Positions 55,976 through 64,000 of a DNA stretch of 64,000 nucleotides are shown one piece after another. The DNA comes from Drancourtella massiliensis (GTDB lineage: Bacteria > Bacillota > Clostridia > Lachnospirales > Lachnospiraceae): assembly GCF_016900655.1 (NCBI RefSeq), contig NZ_JACJKH010000012.1:1-64000 (forward strand), in the 5' to 3' direction. The position numbers and the translations under genes are program-made. Positions within the stretch are counted from its first letter, which is position 1. Each line of letters opens with the position of its first letter. A model generated the notes under the pieces. It made no database searches. It had not been told where the DNA came from and worked only from the letters and a program-made list of their open reading frames with translations.

Positions 55976-58023
55976 TGGGTGATATCATCAATGTGGGATT
56001 CATAGGTAATCCAAACTGTGGAAAAACAACTCTGTTTAACGCCTATACAGGGGCTAATCTGAAAGTGGCAAACTGGCCGGGCGTAACAGTCGAAAAAAAA
56101 GAGGGAATGACCGAGTACGAAGGGGATCGTTTCAAATTGATCGACCTTCCTGGAATCTACAGTCTGACTTCTTATACAATGGAAGAAACCGTATCAAGAG
56201 AATGTATTATGAGTGATGACGTCGATGTCATCGTTGACGTTGTGGACGCCTCGTCTCTGGAGCGCAACCTTTATCTGACTCTCCAGCTGATCGAGCTTGG
56301 AAAACCTGTCGTTCTTGCACTGAATATGATGGACATCGTAGAAGAACGGGGCATGGAAATCGACCTTCACCGTCTTCCGGAAATGCTTGGTATCCCTGCG
56401 ATACCGGTTTCCGCGAGAAAACGGACCGGTCTTTCCATCCTGATGCATGCGGTCAAACACCACGAAGGGCTGACCGGCCAGGATCCGCTGATCCACCACC
56501 ACCAGGAAAAAGAGGCAAGTTCTTCCCACCGCCACAACCATCATGCGGAATATGCCATGGTATACAGCGATGAAATCGAAGATAAAATCGATATACTTAT
56601 CGAACGGCTCTCCGCACAGGATCCTGATCTTTCAAATAAAAGATGGCATGCCATCAAGCTTTTGGAGCATGACCCGGTCGTCATGAAAAATCATCCTGTC
56701 ATGCTGGATGATGTAGCTTCTGAAAGTCTGGAAAAAGATATCATCAATCAGAAATATGATTTTATAGAAGAAATTATTCAGGAGGTTCTCGTCAACAAAA
56801 GCGCAAAAGCAGAAATGACAGAAAAAATTGATCGTTATCTGACAAGCCGCTATCTTGGCCTTCCGATTTTTCTTCTGATTATGGCTTTTGTATTTTTTGT
56901 AACGTTTACAGTCGGTGACTGGCTGAAAGGATATTTTGAGCTGGCTCTTGTCTGGTTCTCGGATCTGGTGACCGGCGGACTTTCCGCAGTCCATACGAAT
57001 CCACTGATTCAGTCTCTTGTCGTGGATGGAATTATCTCCGGTGTAGGCGGCATCCTGACTTTCCTGCCGAATATTTTCATCCTGTTTCTGGCACTTGCCT
57101 TTCTGGAAGACAGTGGGTATATGTCACGTGTCGCATACGTCATGGATGATCTGATGAGCCGTCTCGGACTCTCCGGCCGTGCTTTCATCCCGCTCCTTCT
57201 TGGATTCGGATGTTCGGTTCCCGCTGTCATGGCATCCCGTGCTCTGGAACACCGGAAAGACCGGCTGAAGACCATTCTTGTTACACCGTTTATGTCCTGC
57301 AGTGCAAGGCTTCCAATTTATGTCCTGTTCTCTTCCATGTTTTTTGGAAAATACAGCATGCTCGTATGCTACTCCATGTATCTGCTTGGTATTGTGGTGG
57401 CCATCACGGCGACTTTCGTCATTTCAAAATTTGACGGTAGTAAAGCGGAACACGCACTGCTCATTGAACTTCCGGAGTACAAGACTCCAAATGCTCACAC
57501 GATTGCCATCTATGTATGGGAAAAGGTAAAGGACTATCTCTCCAAAGCAGGTACCGTCATCTTCATCGCCTCCATTATAATGTGGGGTGTCATGAACCTT
57601 GGACCGCATGGCTTTGTATCCGATATTTCCGAGAGTTTCGGGGCAATCATCGGAAAGGCCCTTGTCCCTTTACTTGCTCCGGCGGGACTTGGGTACTGGC
57701 AGATCGCCGTTGCTCTGATCTCCGGTATTGCTGCAAAAGAAGTCGTTGTTTCCAGCTGCAGCGTTCTTTTTGGCATCGCCAATATTACGACTTCCGCAGG
57801 TATGGACAGCATGGTATCTGTCCTTGCTTCCATGGGATTTGGCGCAGCCAACGCCTACGCAATGATGGTTTTCTGTCTTCTCTATGTTCCATGTATGGCA
57901 ACGATCGGAACGATCCACAGAGAAGTGGGAAAGACAAGTATCACTGTCGCGTTCGCCTGCTTCCAGCTTGTCATTGCATGGATTTTCGCAGTGATTTTCT
58001 ACCATATCGGACTGCTGTTTTAA
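55975..58023 (+). CDS. feoB: Ferrous iron transport protein B
   Basis: 682 residues. The N-terminal G domain has GNPNCGKTT (11-19), VANWPGVTVEKKEG, DLPGIYSL and NMMDI. A histidine-rich stretch at 162-190 holds nine His between the G domain and the membrane part. Eight or so membrane segments follow, with the Gate motifs GCSVPAVMASRAL (first) and MSCSARLPIYVL (second). Fe2+ importer. Translation is coupled to feoA. Confidence 0.95.
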   Translation: MGDIINVGFIGNPNCGKTTLFNAYTGANLKVANWPGVTVEKKEGMTEYEGDRFKLIDLPGIYSLTSYTMEETVSRECIMSDDVDVIVDVVDASSLERNLYLTLQLIELGKPVVLALNMMDIVEERGMEIDLHRLPEMLGIPAIPVSARKRTGLSILMHAVKHHEGLTGQDPLIHHHQEKEASSSHRHNHHAEYAMVYSDEIEDKIDILIERLSAQDPDLSNKRWHAIKLLEHDPVVMKNHPVMLDDVASESLEKDIINQKYDFIEEIIQEVLVNKSAKAEMTEKIDRYLTSRYLGLPIFLLIMAFVFFVTFTVGDWLKGYFELALVWFSDLVTGGLSAVHTNPLIQSLVVDGIISGVGGILTFLPNIFILFLALAFLEDSGYMSRVAYVMDDLMSRLGLSGRAFIPLLLGFGCSVPAVMASRALEHRKDRLKTILVTPFMSCSARLPIYVLFSSMFFGKYSMLVCYSMYLLGIVVAITATFVISKFDGSKAEHALLIELPEYKTPNAHTIAIYVWEKVKDYLSKAGTVIFIASIIMWGVMNLGPHGFVSDISESFGAIIGKALVPLLAPAGLGYWQIAVALISGIAAKEVVVSSCSVLFGIANITTSAGMDSMVSVLASMGFGAANAYAMMVFCLLYVPCMATIGTIHREVGKTSITVAFACFQLVIAWIFAVIFYHIGLLF

Positions 58024-58036
58024 ATAAGAGAGAAAA

Positions 58037-58092
58037 CAAAGACCCTTTCCGGTCTCCGGCTGATTACAGGCCGCCCGGAAAGGGTCTTTTTA
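58037..58092. terminator. Bidirectional terminator
   Basis: AAAGACCCTTTCCGG pairs with CCGGAAAGGGTCTTT. It serves feoB and the convergent aldehyde dehydrogenase gene. Confidence 0.9.
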
Positions 58093-59454
58093 CATAAACT
58101 TTTTTATCAAATTAAGATGATCCCGAAACGGCGGGTACCGGAAAGGAATGTCTACAAGAACCGATTTTTTGAGGATACTTTTCTCATGCGTAAAGGTATC
58201 AAAACTTGCCTTCCCATGATATTTCCCCATTCCGGACTGCCCTACTCCTCCAAACGGCAGATATGGTGTTGCCAGATGGACTACCGTATCATTGATACAA
58301 CCTCCTCCGTAGGATAGCTTTTCAAGAATGTAGGACTCCCTTTTTTTGTCCCTCGTAAACAGATACAGCGCCAGCGGGCTTGACTGCGCTTCAATGGCAG
58401 CTGCCGCTTCCCGCAGATCATAGTAGGACATGATCGGCAGAACCGGCCCGAATATCTCTTCTTTCATCACAGCGTCATCCCAGGTGATGCCATCCATCAC
58501 TGTCGGCTCAATCCGAAGCGTGGTACTGTCGGTCTTGCCGCCGTAAATGACTTTATTTTCATTGATCAGTCCACTGATACGTTTGAAGTGCCTCTGGTTG
58601 ATAATCGCCGGATACTCCTCATTTTCCAGCGGTTTCTGGCCGTACATCTTCTGAATCTGTCTGATAATATAATGAATCAGCCTTTTCTTTACACTGTGCT
58701 GCACCAGTACATAATCCGGTGCCACACAGGTCTGTCCGGCATTCAAAAACTTCCCCCAGACAATCCGTTTTGCCGCGGTTCTTAAATCCGCTGTCTCATC
58801 AACAATGCAAGGGCTCTTTCCCCCAAGCTCCAGGCTGACAGGAGTTAGATGTCTGGCTGCCTTCTCCATCACGGATTTTCCTACTTTCGGACTTCCCGTA
58901 AAGAAAATATAGTCAAACTTTTCATTGAGGAGCGCCTCGTTCTCCTCCCGGCCGCCTGTCACAACTGTGACATACCAGGATGGAAACACTTCCCGAATCA
59001 TCTCCTGAATCATCGCAGATGTATGCACCGAGTAGGAAGACGGCTTAAGGACTGCACAGTTTCCTGCACTGACCGCGCCAATCAGAGGTGCCACCGTAAG
59101 CTGAAAAGGATAATTCCACGGAGCCATAATAAGTACGACACCATAAGGCTCTCTGTAAATAAAAGAGGCAGACGGGAACTGAGATACCGGCGTCCTGACT
59201 CTTCTTGGCTTCGCCCAAAGTGTCAGATGTTTCATGGCAAACCTGATTTCCTCTTTTACCATTCCGATCTCAGTCATATATCCTTCCGTGCCGGATTTTC
59301 CGAGATCCTTATTGAGGGCATCCAGAATCCGTGACTCATTCTCATCCATCCATTTCAGAAGTCTGCCAAGATAAAATACCCTGAATCCCGTTTTCTTCGT
59401 TTTCCCTGTCTTAAAAAACTCTTTCTGCCGTCTTACCAATCCTTTGTACTCCAT
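58090..59454 (-). CDS. Aldehyde dehydrogenase (short, class 3-like)
   Basis: 454 residues, NAD(P)-dependent. The general base Glu is in SLELGGKSPCIV and the nucleophile Cys in NAGQTCVAPDY. TGSPKVGKSVMEKAA and the C-terminal PFGGVGQSGMGKYHGKASFDTFTHEKSI are class 3/YwdH-like. AAAGGAG precedes the ATG. It is 17 bp downstream of a PHP-domain gene on the same strand. Substrate unknown, probably fatty or medium-chain aldehydes. Confidence 0.93.
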   Translation of the reverse strand: MEYKGLVRRQKEFFKTGKTKKTGFRVFYLGRLLKWMDENESRILDALNKDLGKSGTEGYMTEIGMVKEEIRFAMKHLTLWAKPRRVRTPVSQFPSASFIYREPYGVVLIMAPWNYPFQLTVAPLIGAVSAGNCAVLKPSSYSVHTSAMIQEMIREVFPSWYVTVVTGGREENEALLNEKFDYIFFTGSPKVGKSVMEKAARHLTPVSLELGGKSPCIVDETADLRTAAKRIVWGKFLNAGQTCVAPDYVLVQHSVKKRLIHYIIRQIQKMYGQKPLENEEYPAIINQRHFKRISGLINENKVIYGGKTDSTTLRIEPTVMDGITWDDAVMKEEIFGPVLPIMSYYDLREAAAAIEAQSSPLALYLFTRDKKRESYILEKLSYGGGCINDTVVHLATPYLPFGGVGQSGMGKYHGKASFDTFTHEKSILKKSVLVDIPFRYPPFRDHLNLIKKFM

Positions 59455-59470
59455 TCCTTCTCCTTTCCAG

Positions 59471-60322
59471 CTAGTCTCTTAATTTCTGCATTTTTTCTTT
59501 TTTTGCCTCCCGCAGGTAAGGAATCTCGATCGGATCAATCGGATCTACCGGACTTTCTACCTTCATCTTTTTCTGTCTGCTCCTGCGTTTCAAAAGCTCT
59601 CCACCTTTGTTGTAGAACCAGAAACTGTATGCGAGAAGCTTATTTGCCTTCCCCATCTTATCTTTCACCGTTTTGTTATAAAATCTTCCGCCGGCTTTTA
59701 CAATCTGATTCTGACGGATCAAATTGATCAGTTCGGTTTCACATGTGGCTGTTCCCGCAAATTCTGTATACGCGGTACTTACACATTCGATCTTATGGGC
59801 ATCGCTGCCTCCGGTTCCCGGTTTATTATATTTCTTTGCGAGTCTGGCCGCGCCTTCATTTGACTCCTCAGACTCGCACGCATTAAATACCTCAATAAAA
59901 TCAAACCGCTTAATCAGCTCCGGGGATTTATAAAACCGCTTTGTATTTGTAAAACTCAGATATTTTTCACCACACGGATGGGCCGGTCCAAGCACACCTC
60001 CATTTTTGTGTACCAGATCAATCAACATGGTAAGCGGCAGCCCGCGCATCTCCAGAAGACGCATTTTCCGCCCCTCCGGCATAATGACAAGAAAATGCCC
60101 CGCATCTCTCGTGTCGTATTCGATCCCCTTAAATACCATAAAATCCTGGTACTTTTTCCCTTTCAACTCATTTTTCCAGTATCGGTATCCATTGTAAGTA
60201 TCGTGGTCGGTAACAACCATTCCATCATATCCATTATCGATCAGCTTTTCGATATATTCTTCAATGCCTACTTTGCTGTCAATCGATCCTTCTTTTACAT
60301 GACAATGCATATCCAGCTTCAT
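59471..60322 (-). CDS. PHP domain metal-dependent phosphoesterase
   Basis: 283 residues from the ATG at 60322 (AGGGGG, 7 bases upstream). Metal ligands are visible in MHCHVKEGS, VVTDHDTYNGY, AHPCG and GGSDAHK. The basic C-terminal tail is unusual. Single PHP-domain proteins of this kind hydrolyse nucleotide 3',5'-phosphates or short oligonucleotides, but this one is untested. Probably cotranscribed with the aldehyde dehydrogenase. Confidence 0.88.
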   Translation of the reverse strand: MKLDMHCHVKEGSIDSKVGIEEYIEKLIDNGYDGMVVTDHDTYNGYRYWKNELKGKKYQDFMVFKGIEYDTRDAGHFLVIMPEGRKMRLLEMRGLPLTMLIDLVHKNGGVLGPAHPCGEKYLSFTNTKRFYKSPELIKRFDFIEVFNACESEESNEGAARLAKKYNKPGTGGSDAHKIECVSTAYTEFAGTATCETELINLIRQNQIVKAGGRFYNKTVKDKMGKANKLLAYSFWFYNKGGELLKRRSRQKKMKVESPVDPIDPIEIPYLREAKKEKMQKLRD

Positions 60323-60435
60323 ACACAAGCCCCCTTTTGCTTACAGGCTTATTATACCCTTTTTTCAGAAAGGCAGTAATACTGTCCGCATTTTCTGATT
60401 CCCACAGTCAGATTTTCTCCCTTATTCATTTTCGT

Positions 60436-61155
60436 TTATTCGTTCTCATCAGAATCCAGAATGTTTCTCGCCATTTCAATTTCGGATTCTACCGATTTCT
60501 TTTCCCGAATTTCTTTTGCTTTACTGCGCTCGATCTTTGCAATCTTACTTGACTTCAGAGCATACTGGATGCAGATTCCAAGAACTGCCAGAGCAATGCT
60601 CACTCCGTAGAATGCAATTGTACTGTCAAACGGCAGGTAGCGGGATGCTACAATACCGCCGAGAACACCTCCGCCGATTCCCATGACCGGTATAATCATC
60701 GGATCACCGAAAACGGCTGCCAGAATCGCAAATAACAGTGCTGCCGCTGCCGCGATGCCAAGTGCAATGTAGCCTCTGCCGCCCGCAAGTGCCAGGGCAC
60801 TTACAAAAATGGCCACAAACGAAAATACGAATGCCCCGAATTTGCGGAATACCGCCTCGAATGCTGCAAGAAGCACTCCCGCTGCTGCGCATACGCCGAT
60901 CATGATCCAACCGTCCAGATTCAAATACCAGGACGCCGCCAGTCCAGCAGTCACACCAAGCAGAAGCCCCTGCAGAGCAAACAGAACATATTTACACTTC
61001 GCTCCAAAGAAAACCATCAGCAGCGCGATCACACCAGCCACAACAGCTGCCACTGTTCCTCCTTCCGAAAAGATCCACGAGAAATCCATGTTCTTCAATC
61101 CATCTTCAAAGAGCAGCCGGCTTATCTGATCTGCTGCTTCAAATACTCTTTCCAT
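60436..61155 (-). CDS. Multi-pass membrane protein, DUF4203-like
   Basis: 239 residues from the ATG at 61155 (AAAGGAG, 8 bases). An earlier in-frame start at 61242 is within the leader. About seven Ala/Gly-rich membrane segments are followed by a charged C-terminal tail (IAKIERSKAKEIREKKSVESEIEMA). The repeated small-residue helices resemble the TMEM198/DUF4203 fold. Function unknown. A strong-looking promoter lies 255 bases upstream. Confidence 0.75.
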   Translation of the reverse strand: MERVFEAADQISRLLFEDGLKNMDFSWIFSEGGTVAAVVAGVIALLMVFFGAKCKYVLFALQGLLLGVTAGLAASWYLNLDGWIMIGVCAAAGVLLAAFEAVFRKFGAFVFSFVAIFVSALALAGGRGYIALGIAAAAALLFAILAAVFGDPMIIPVMGIGGGVLGGIVASRYLPFDSTIAFYGVSIALAVLGICIQYALKSSKIAKIERSKAKEIREKKSVESEIEMARNILDSDENE

Positions 61156-61246
61156 CTTTGTCTCTCCTTTGTATATTATTTGATACTCTTTTCGTTTCCC
61201 TCCTACTTGTATTTTAATACAAAACTGATATTCCCGCAACACGAAA

Positions 61247-61284
61247 GATGGACGCCGATGCTTATCTGATCATCAACGCCCATC
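61247..61284 (-). promoter_or_regulatory. Long leader hairpin upstream of the DUF4203-like gene
   Basis: GATGGGCGTTGATG pairs with CATCGGCGTCCATC (14 bp, some G-U) on the minus strand, followed by TTTCGTG. It lies within the leader of the downstream gene. It could attenuate or end a short transcript. Confidence 0.4.
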
Positions 61285-61417
61285 CTCACTTTGTTGGTTC
61301 TTCAGTCATTCGTTAACCTTCCCTTTCTCAGATTATATGAGTTATAAATGTGTTTTCGGTGGTCCGTACCTTCCTTTCTGAAATCCTTTCTGATTTCTAT
61401 TTCTTTTTCTTGTCCTA

Positions 61418-61446
61418 ATATTACCATCCCTTCTTATTTTTGTCAA
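61418..61446 (-). promoter_or_regulatory. Promoter for the DUF4203-like gene
   Basis: TTGACA (61441-61446) and TAATAT (61418-61423) with 17-base spacing, close to the sigma-A consensus. Transcription would start near 61411, giving a ~255-nt leader. The 436-bp gap 61156-61591 holds no gene otherwise. Confidence 0.65.
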
Positions 61447-61531
61447 TATATTTTTCTGTTTCCATCTGTTTTTTCTTTCTTTACATTATTTCCTTTTTAA
61501 ATTATCTGTTGATTCAGGCGCCCCGGCACAC

Positions 61532-61571
61532 AAAAAAAGATACCATACCGTCCTCTGACCATATGGTATCT
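61532..61571 (-). terminator. Terminator after the DUF6465 gene
   Basis: AGATACCATA pairs with TATGGTATCT, with T-run on the minus strand. Confidence 0.85.
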
Positions 61572-61591
61572 TCTCTGCCTTTTTCCGTACA

Positions 61592-62035
61592 TTAGTATGC
61601 AACTTTTCCGGAATCTGTCCCGTTTACCACATAGTAAACTGCAGCTTCCTCCGGCTTTACATAAAGTGTGATATCTTTGATATCGCCCACTTTTTTTCCA
61701 TTTGCCTTTGTCCAGTCTTTTTTGACTGCAGCGATCATATCTTTTTCCTCTACTTCTTTTCCGAAGTACTGAACAAATGTCCTTACTTTGATTTCTTTCT
61801 TTGCAGTTTTTTTTGCAGCTGTCTTCTTTGCAGTCTTTACTGTCTTTTCTGCTGCTTCTTTCACAGCCTCTTTTACTTCTTCTGTTTTTTCAGCTACTGC
61901 TTCTTTTACAGCTTCTGTCTTTTCCACAGCCGCTTCTTTCACAGCCTCTGTTTTCTCTGCTGCCGCTTTTGCAGTTTCCGCCGCTGCAGCTTCTGTCTTT
62001 GCAGTTACCTTTGCCAATGTGCGTTTTCTTGCCAT
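61592..62035 (-). CDS. DUF6465 family repetitive alanine/lysine/glutamate protein
   Basis: 147 residues. The first ~85 are low-complexity helix with near-repeats of EKTEAVKEA, then a KKTAAKKTAKK basic block. The last ~65 residues (KVRTFVQYFGKEVEEKDMIAAVKKDW...VYYVVNGTDSGKVAY) form a small globular domain I know as DUF6465. The N-terminal part resembles histone H1-like tails, so nucleic-acid binding is possible but unproven. AGGAGG precedes the ATG. Monocistronic. Confidence 0.82.
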   Translation of the reverse strand: MARKRTLAKVTAKTEAAAAETAKAAAEKTEAVKEAAVEKTEAVKEAVAEKTEEVKEAVKEAAEKTVKTAKKTAAKKTAKKEIKVRTFVQYFGKEVEEKDMIAAVKKDWTKANGKKVGDIKDITLYVKPEEAAVYYVVNGTDSGKVAY

Positions 62036-62145
62036 AATAAATCCTCCTAATGAAAACTGTCACCTGTTGTCATTCTTTTCTGCCTTACTACGCCAGCTGT
62101 CCATTATTATAGCACAAATTTTTCAAAATGCAAGAAAAGAGCATT

Positions 62146-63186
62146 TTATTCATGAATCCTGAATTTATATACTGTTGTTGTCTGATAAGTCTCCCCTGCC
62201 TTGCACACCGGTGCCTCAAAGTTTTCGTGATGTACCGCATCCGGGAAGTACTGTGTCTCAAAGCAGACTGCCGCATGTTTTCCGTAATGCTTTCCGCCTT
62301 TTCCTGTTTCATTTTCAATACCGTTTCCCGTATACATCTGGATTCCCGGAAGGTCCGTCAGGACTTCCATCGAAATACCGGTTTCCGGTGAATACACCTC
62401 TGCTGCTTTCTCACAATTTCCCTGATTGCCAAGAGCCCAATTATGATCATATCCGCCTGCAAGCTTCAACGGCTCATAGTCTGCCCCGATATCCTGCCCG
62501 ATCGCTTTTGCCTGACGGAAATCCATCGGTGTTCCTGTCACATCGATCAGCTTTCCGGTCGGAATCAGTTTATCGTCTGTCTCTGTAAACGCATCTGCGT
62601 CAAGACATACGACATGGTTCAGAATCGTATTTTCCCCTTCTCCGTTTAAATTAAAATAACTGTGGTTGGTCAGGTTCAGAATTGTGTCTTCACCCGGAAT
62701 TGCCCTGTAGGAAATTTTCACTTCATTGTTCTCTGTCAAAGTATAAGTAACTTCAATTCTGACATCTCCCGGATAGCCCTGATCCCCGTCCGGACTGAAC
62801 AGGGCAAAAGTAATACTCTGCGCATCCGACTGCTTTACTTCCCACAGTCTCTTGTTATAAAAGTTCAGTCCGCTGTGCAGGTTGTTTCCATTTTCATTTG
62901 CGTCCAGGCGGAATGTCTTTCCACCAAGTTCAAAAGAAGCCCCCGCAATTCTGTTTGCGTTTCTGCCGACAGTTGCGCCAAAGAAACTTGCTCCTGTCTC
63001 ATATCCGGACACATCGTCGTATCCGAGTACTACATCCCTTTTCCGACTGTTTTTGTCCACTACCATAATGTTTACAAGGGTTGCACCATAGTCGGTTACT
63101 TTCAGCTCCATTCCATTTTCATTTTCCATTGTGTAAAGCGATGCCTGCACACCTGCCCTTGTCTGTCCAAAATTTTCCTTTTTCAT
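62146..63186 (-). CDS. galM: Aldose 1-epimerase (galactose mutarotase)
   Basis: 346 residues. It interconverts sugar anomers. Motifs: GRNANRIAG, NGNNLHSG, LTNHSYFNL (catalytic His) and GYDHNW; the catalytic Glu is probably in AVCFETQYFPDA near 315. The ribosome binding site is weak (AAAGGCG). It is a single gene after the permease remnant, with a terminator between, so it is probably not part of an arabinose operon now. Confidence 0.94.
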   Translation of the reverse strand: MKKENFGQTRAGVQASLYTMENENGMELKVTDYGATLVNIMVVDKNSRKRDVVLGYDDVSGYETGASFFGATVGRNANRIAGASFELGGKTFRLDANENGNNLHSGLNFYNKRLWEVKQSDAQSITFALFSPDGDQGYPGDVRIEVTYTLTENNEVKISYRAIPGEDTILNLTNHSYFNLNGEGENTILNHVVCLDADAFTETDDKLIPTGKLIDVTGTPMDFRQAKAIGQDIGADYEPLKLAGGYDHNWALGNQGNCEKAAEVYSPETGISMEVLTDLPGIQMYTGNGIENETGKGGKHYGKHAAVCFETQYFPDAVHHENFEAPVCKAGETYQTTTVYKFRIHE

Positions 63187-63267
63187 TCATCTACCATACG
63201 CCTTTCGGCTTCCTTTCTTTCAAACATTTCTGCCTTTTATTTTACACCTAATTTCTCTGCATGAAAA

Positions 63268-63309
63268 GAAGCATTACAAAGACTGTTTCATTTTCTTTGT
63301 AATGCTTCC
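63268..63309 (-). terminator. Terminator after the permease remnant
   Basis: GAAGCATTACAAAG pairs with CTTTGTAATGCTTC, with T-run on the minus strand. Confidence 0.85.
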
Positions 63310-63320
63310 TGACTGATCCG

Positions 63321-63615
63321 CTATTTCTTCTCTTTGACTTTTCCAAGTATGGACTGGAGGACAATAAAGAAGCATAACAATGCGGAAAGAACAATTCTTA
63401 CCCACCAGCTCGACAAGGTCCCCTGAGTAGTAATCAGACTTGTAATCGTACCTTTAATCAGGACTCCGAACAGCGTACCGATCGGTGTTCCTACACCTCC
63501 GCTCAGAAGCGTACCTCCGATAACCGCCGCCGAGATCGCATCCATTTCCAGTCCTTTTGCCTGTTCCACGAACCCGGCACAGCTATTGAGGCAGAATACA
63601 AAGATACGGCCTGTA
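63321..63615 (-). pseudogene. C-terminal fragment of a sugar ABC transporter permease (YjfF/RbsC type)
   Basis: About 95 codons read VFCLNSCAGFVEQAKGLEMDAISAAVIGGTLLSGGVGTPIG...SSWWVRI, the last quarter of a YjfF-like permease. There is no start codon with a ribosome binding site: the frame continues upstream into the spacer after araA and loses homology near 63605. The rest of the permease is gone. An initiation at GTG 63569 would give only two membrane helices. Confidence 0.8.
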
Positions 63616-63629
63616 TTTTCTATTCTTCC

Positions 63630-64000
63630 TTATTTACGATATGCTGCTGCATTCCATCTGAGTTCATTTTTCAGATTCCGGATATTGGTGTCTTTATCGA
63701 TATAAACCGCCTCAATACCCATTGCATCCGCCCAGTCTCCCATCTGTTCCGCGGTAATGTCATAGGAGAATGCCGTGTGGTGCGCTCCTCCACAGAGGAT
63801 CCATGCCTCTGCGCCGGTCTGAAGATTTGGTTCCGGTGTCCAGAAAGCGGTTGCAACCGGAAGTTTCGGCATCGGTTTTTCCGTTTTTTTACAATTGACA
63901 TTGTTGATAATCAGGCGGAACCTGTCTCCAAGATCAATGAGAGAAGTTGCAATCGCCGGACCTTCCTTTGCCGTGAATACAAGACGTGCCGGATCTTCTC
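63630..64000 (-). CDS. araA: L-arabinose isomerase, 3' part (5' end outside window)
   Basis: The frame enters from the right edge as DPARLVFTAKEGPAIATSLIDLGDRFRLI, and continues through PKLPVATAFWTPEPN and GGAHHTAFSYDITAEQMGDWA to the TAA at 63630. This is the C-terminal ~123 residues of AraA, which converts L-arabinose to L-ribulose. GGAHHT contains one of the metal-ligand histidines. The 5' three-quarters lie beyond the window. Confidence 0.93.
   Translation of the reverse strand, partial: EDPARLVFTAKEGPAIATSLIDLGDRFRLIINNVNCKKTEKPMPKLPVATAFWTPEPNLQTGAEAWILCGGAHHTAFSYDITAEQMGDWADAMGIEAVYIDKDTNIRNLKNELRWNAAAYRK

Overview
The window looks like a chromosomal segment of a gut Clostridia, most likely Lachnospiraceae. 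The basis is clostridial-style Shine-Dalgarno sites, T-box leaders for leucyl- and phenylalanyl-tRNA synthetases, a SpoIID sporulation protein, a Firmicutes-type 6S RNA, and small families (DUF6472, DUF6465, DUF5714) that I associate with this group. Genus and species cannot be fixed from sequence reading alone.

Region 1 (1-13.2 kb) is accessory and heavily eroded. It opens with a tyrosine integrase whose N-terminal domain has been replaced, at the end of an integrative element that runs off the left edge. The element abuts a tnpB truncated at its 3' end. A toxin-antitoxin pair follows (MqsR-like toxin, zinc finger/HTH/Panacea antitoxin). Intact small genes are then interleaved with at least five further broken genes: a 3-methyladenine glycosylase with an amber codon just before its last two zinc ligands, an acetyltransferase with its middle deleted, a lipoprotein esterase with an internal deletion, an aldo/keto reductase without its start and with an amber codon, and the 3' end of a flavodoxin-family reductase. 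A LysR regulator and a MetE-like methionine synthase share a plausible operator at about -66.

Region 2 (13.2-25.3 kb) holds a proline iminopeptidase-type hydrolase, an O-acetyltransferase, leuS with its T-box, a small P-loop protein, a polar amino-acid ABC transporter (binding protein, permease, ATPase, with an intercistronic terminator), a large membrane-anchored protein of unknown role, and a divergent EF-G-like GTPase with altered G3 and G4 motifs.

Region 3 (25.4-41.5 kb) starts with a 168-bp highly structured inverted-repeat element. Next comes a plus-strand operon tyrA-aroA-radical SAM-DUF5714. TrkA/TrkH potassium uptake and the Tdh/Kbl threonine degradation pair follow on the minus strand, then tRNA-Ser(CGA), a YitT membrane protein with an operator-like palindrome over its promoter, queA, and pheST under a Phe T-box.

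Region 4 (41.5-64 kb) holds an Lsa-type ABC-F protein, a YihY membrane protein, spoIID with a candidate sigma-E promoter, 6S RNA, a MoxR/DUF58/transglutaminase operon, thrC, an NhaC antiporter, leuCD, feoAB, an aldehyde dehydrogenase, a PHP-domain protein, a multi-pass membrane protein with a long leader, a repetitive DUF6465 protein, galM, a sugar-permease remnant and the 3' end of araA. Apart from the permease remnant, genes to the right of 13.2 kb look intact, so decay is concentrated next to the mobile-element remnants at the left edge.
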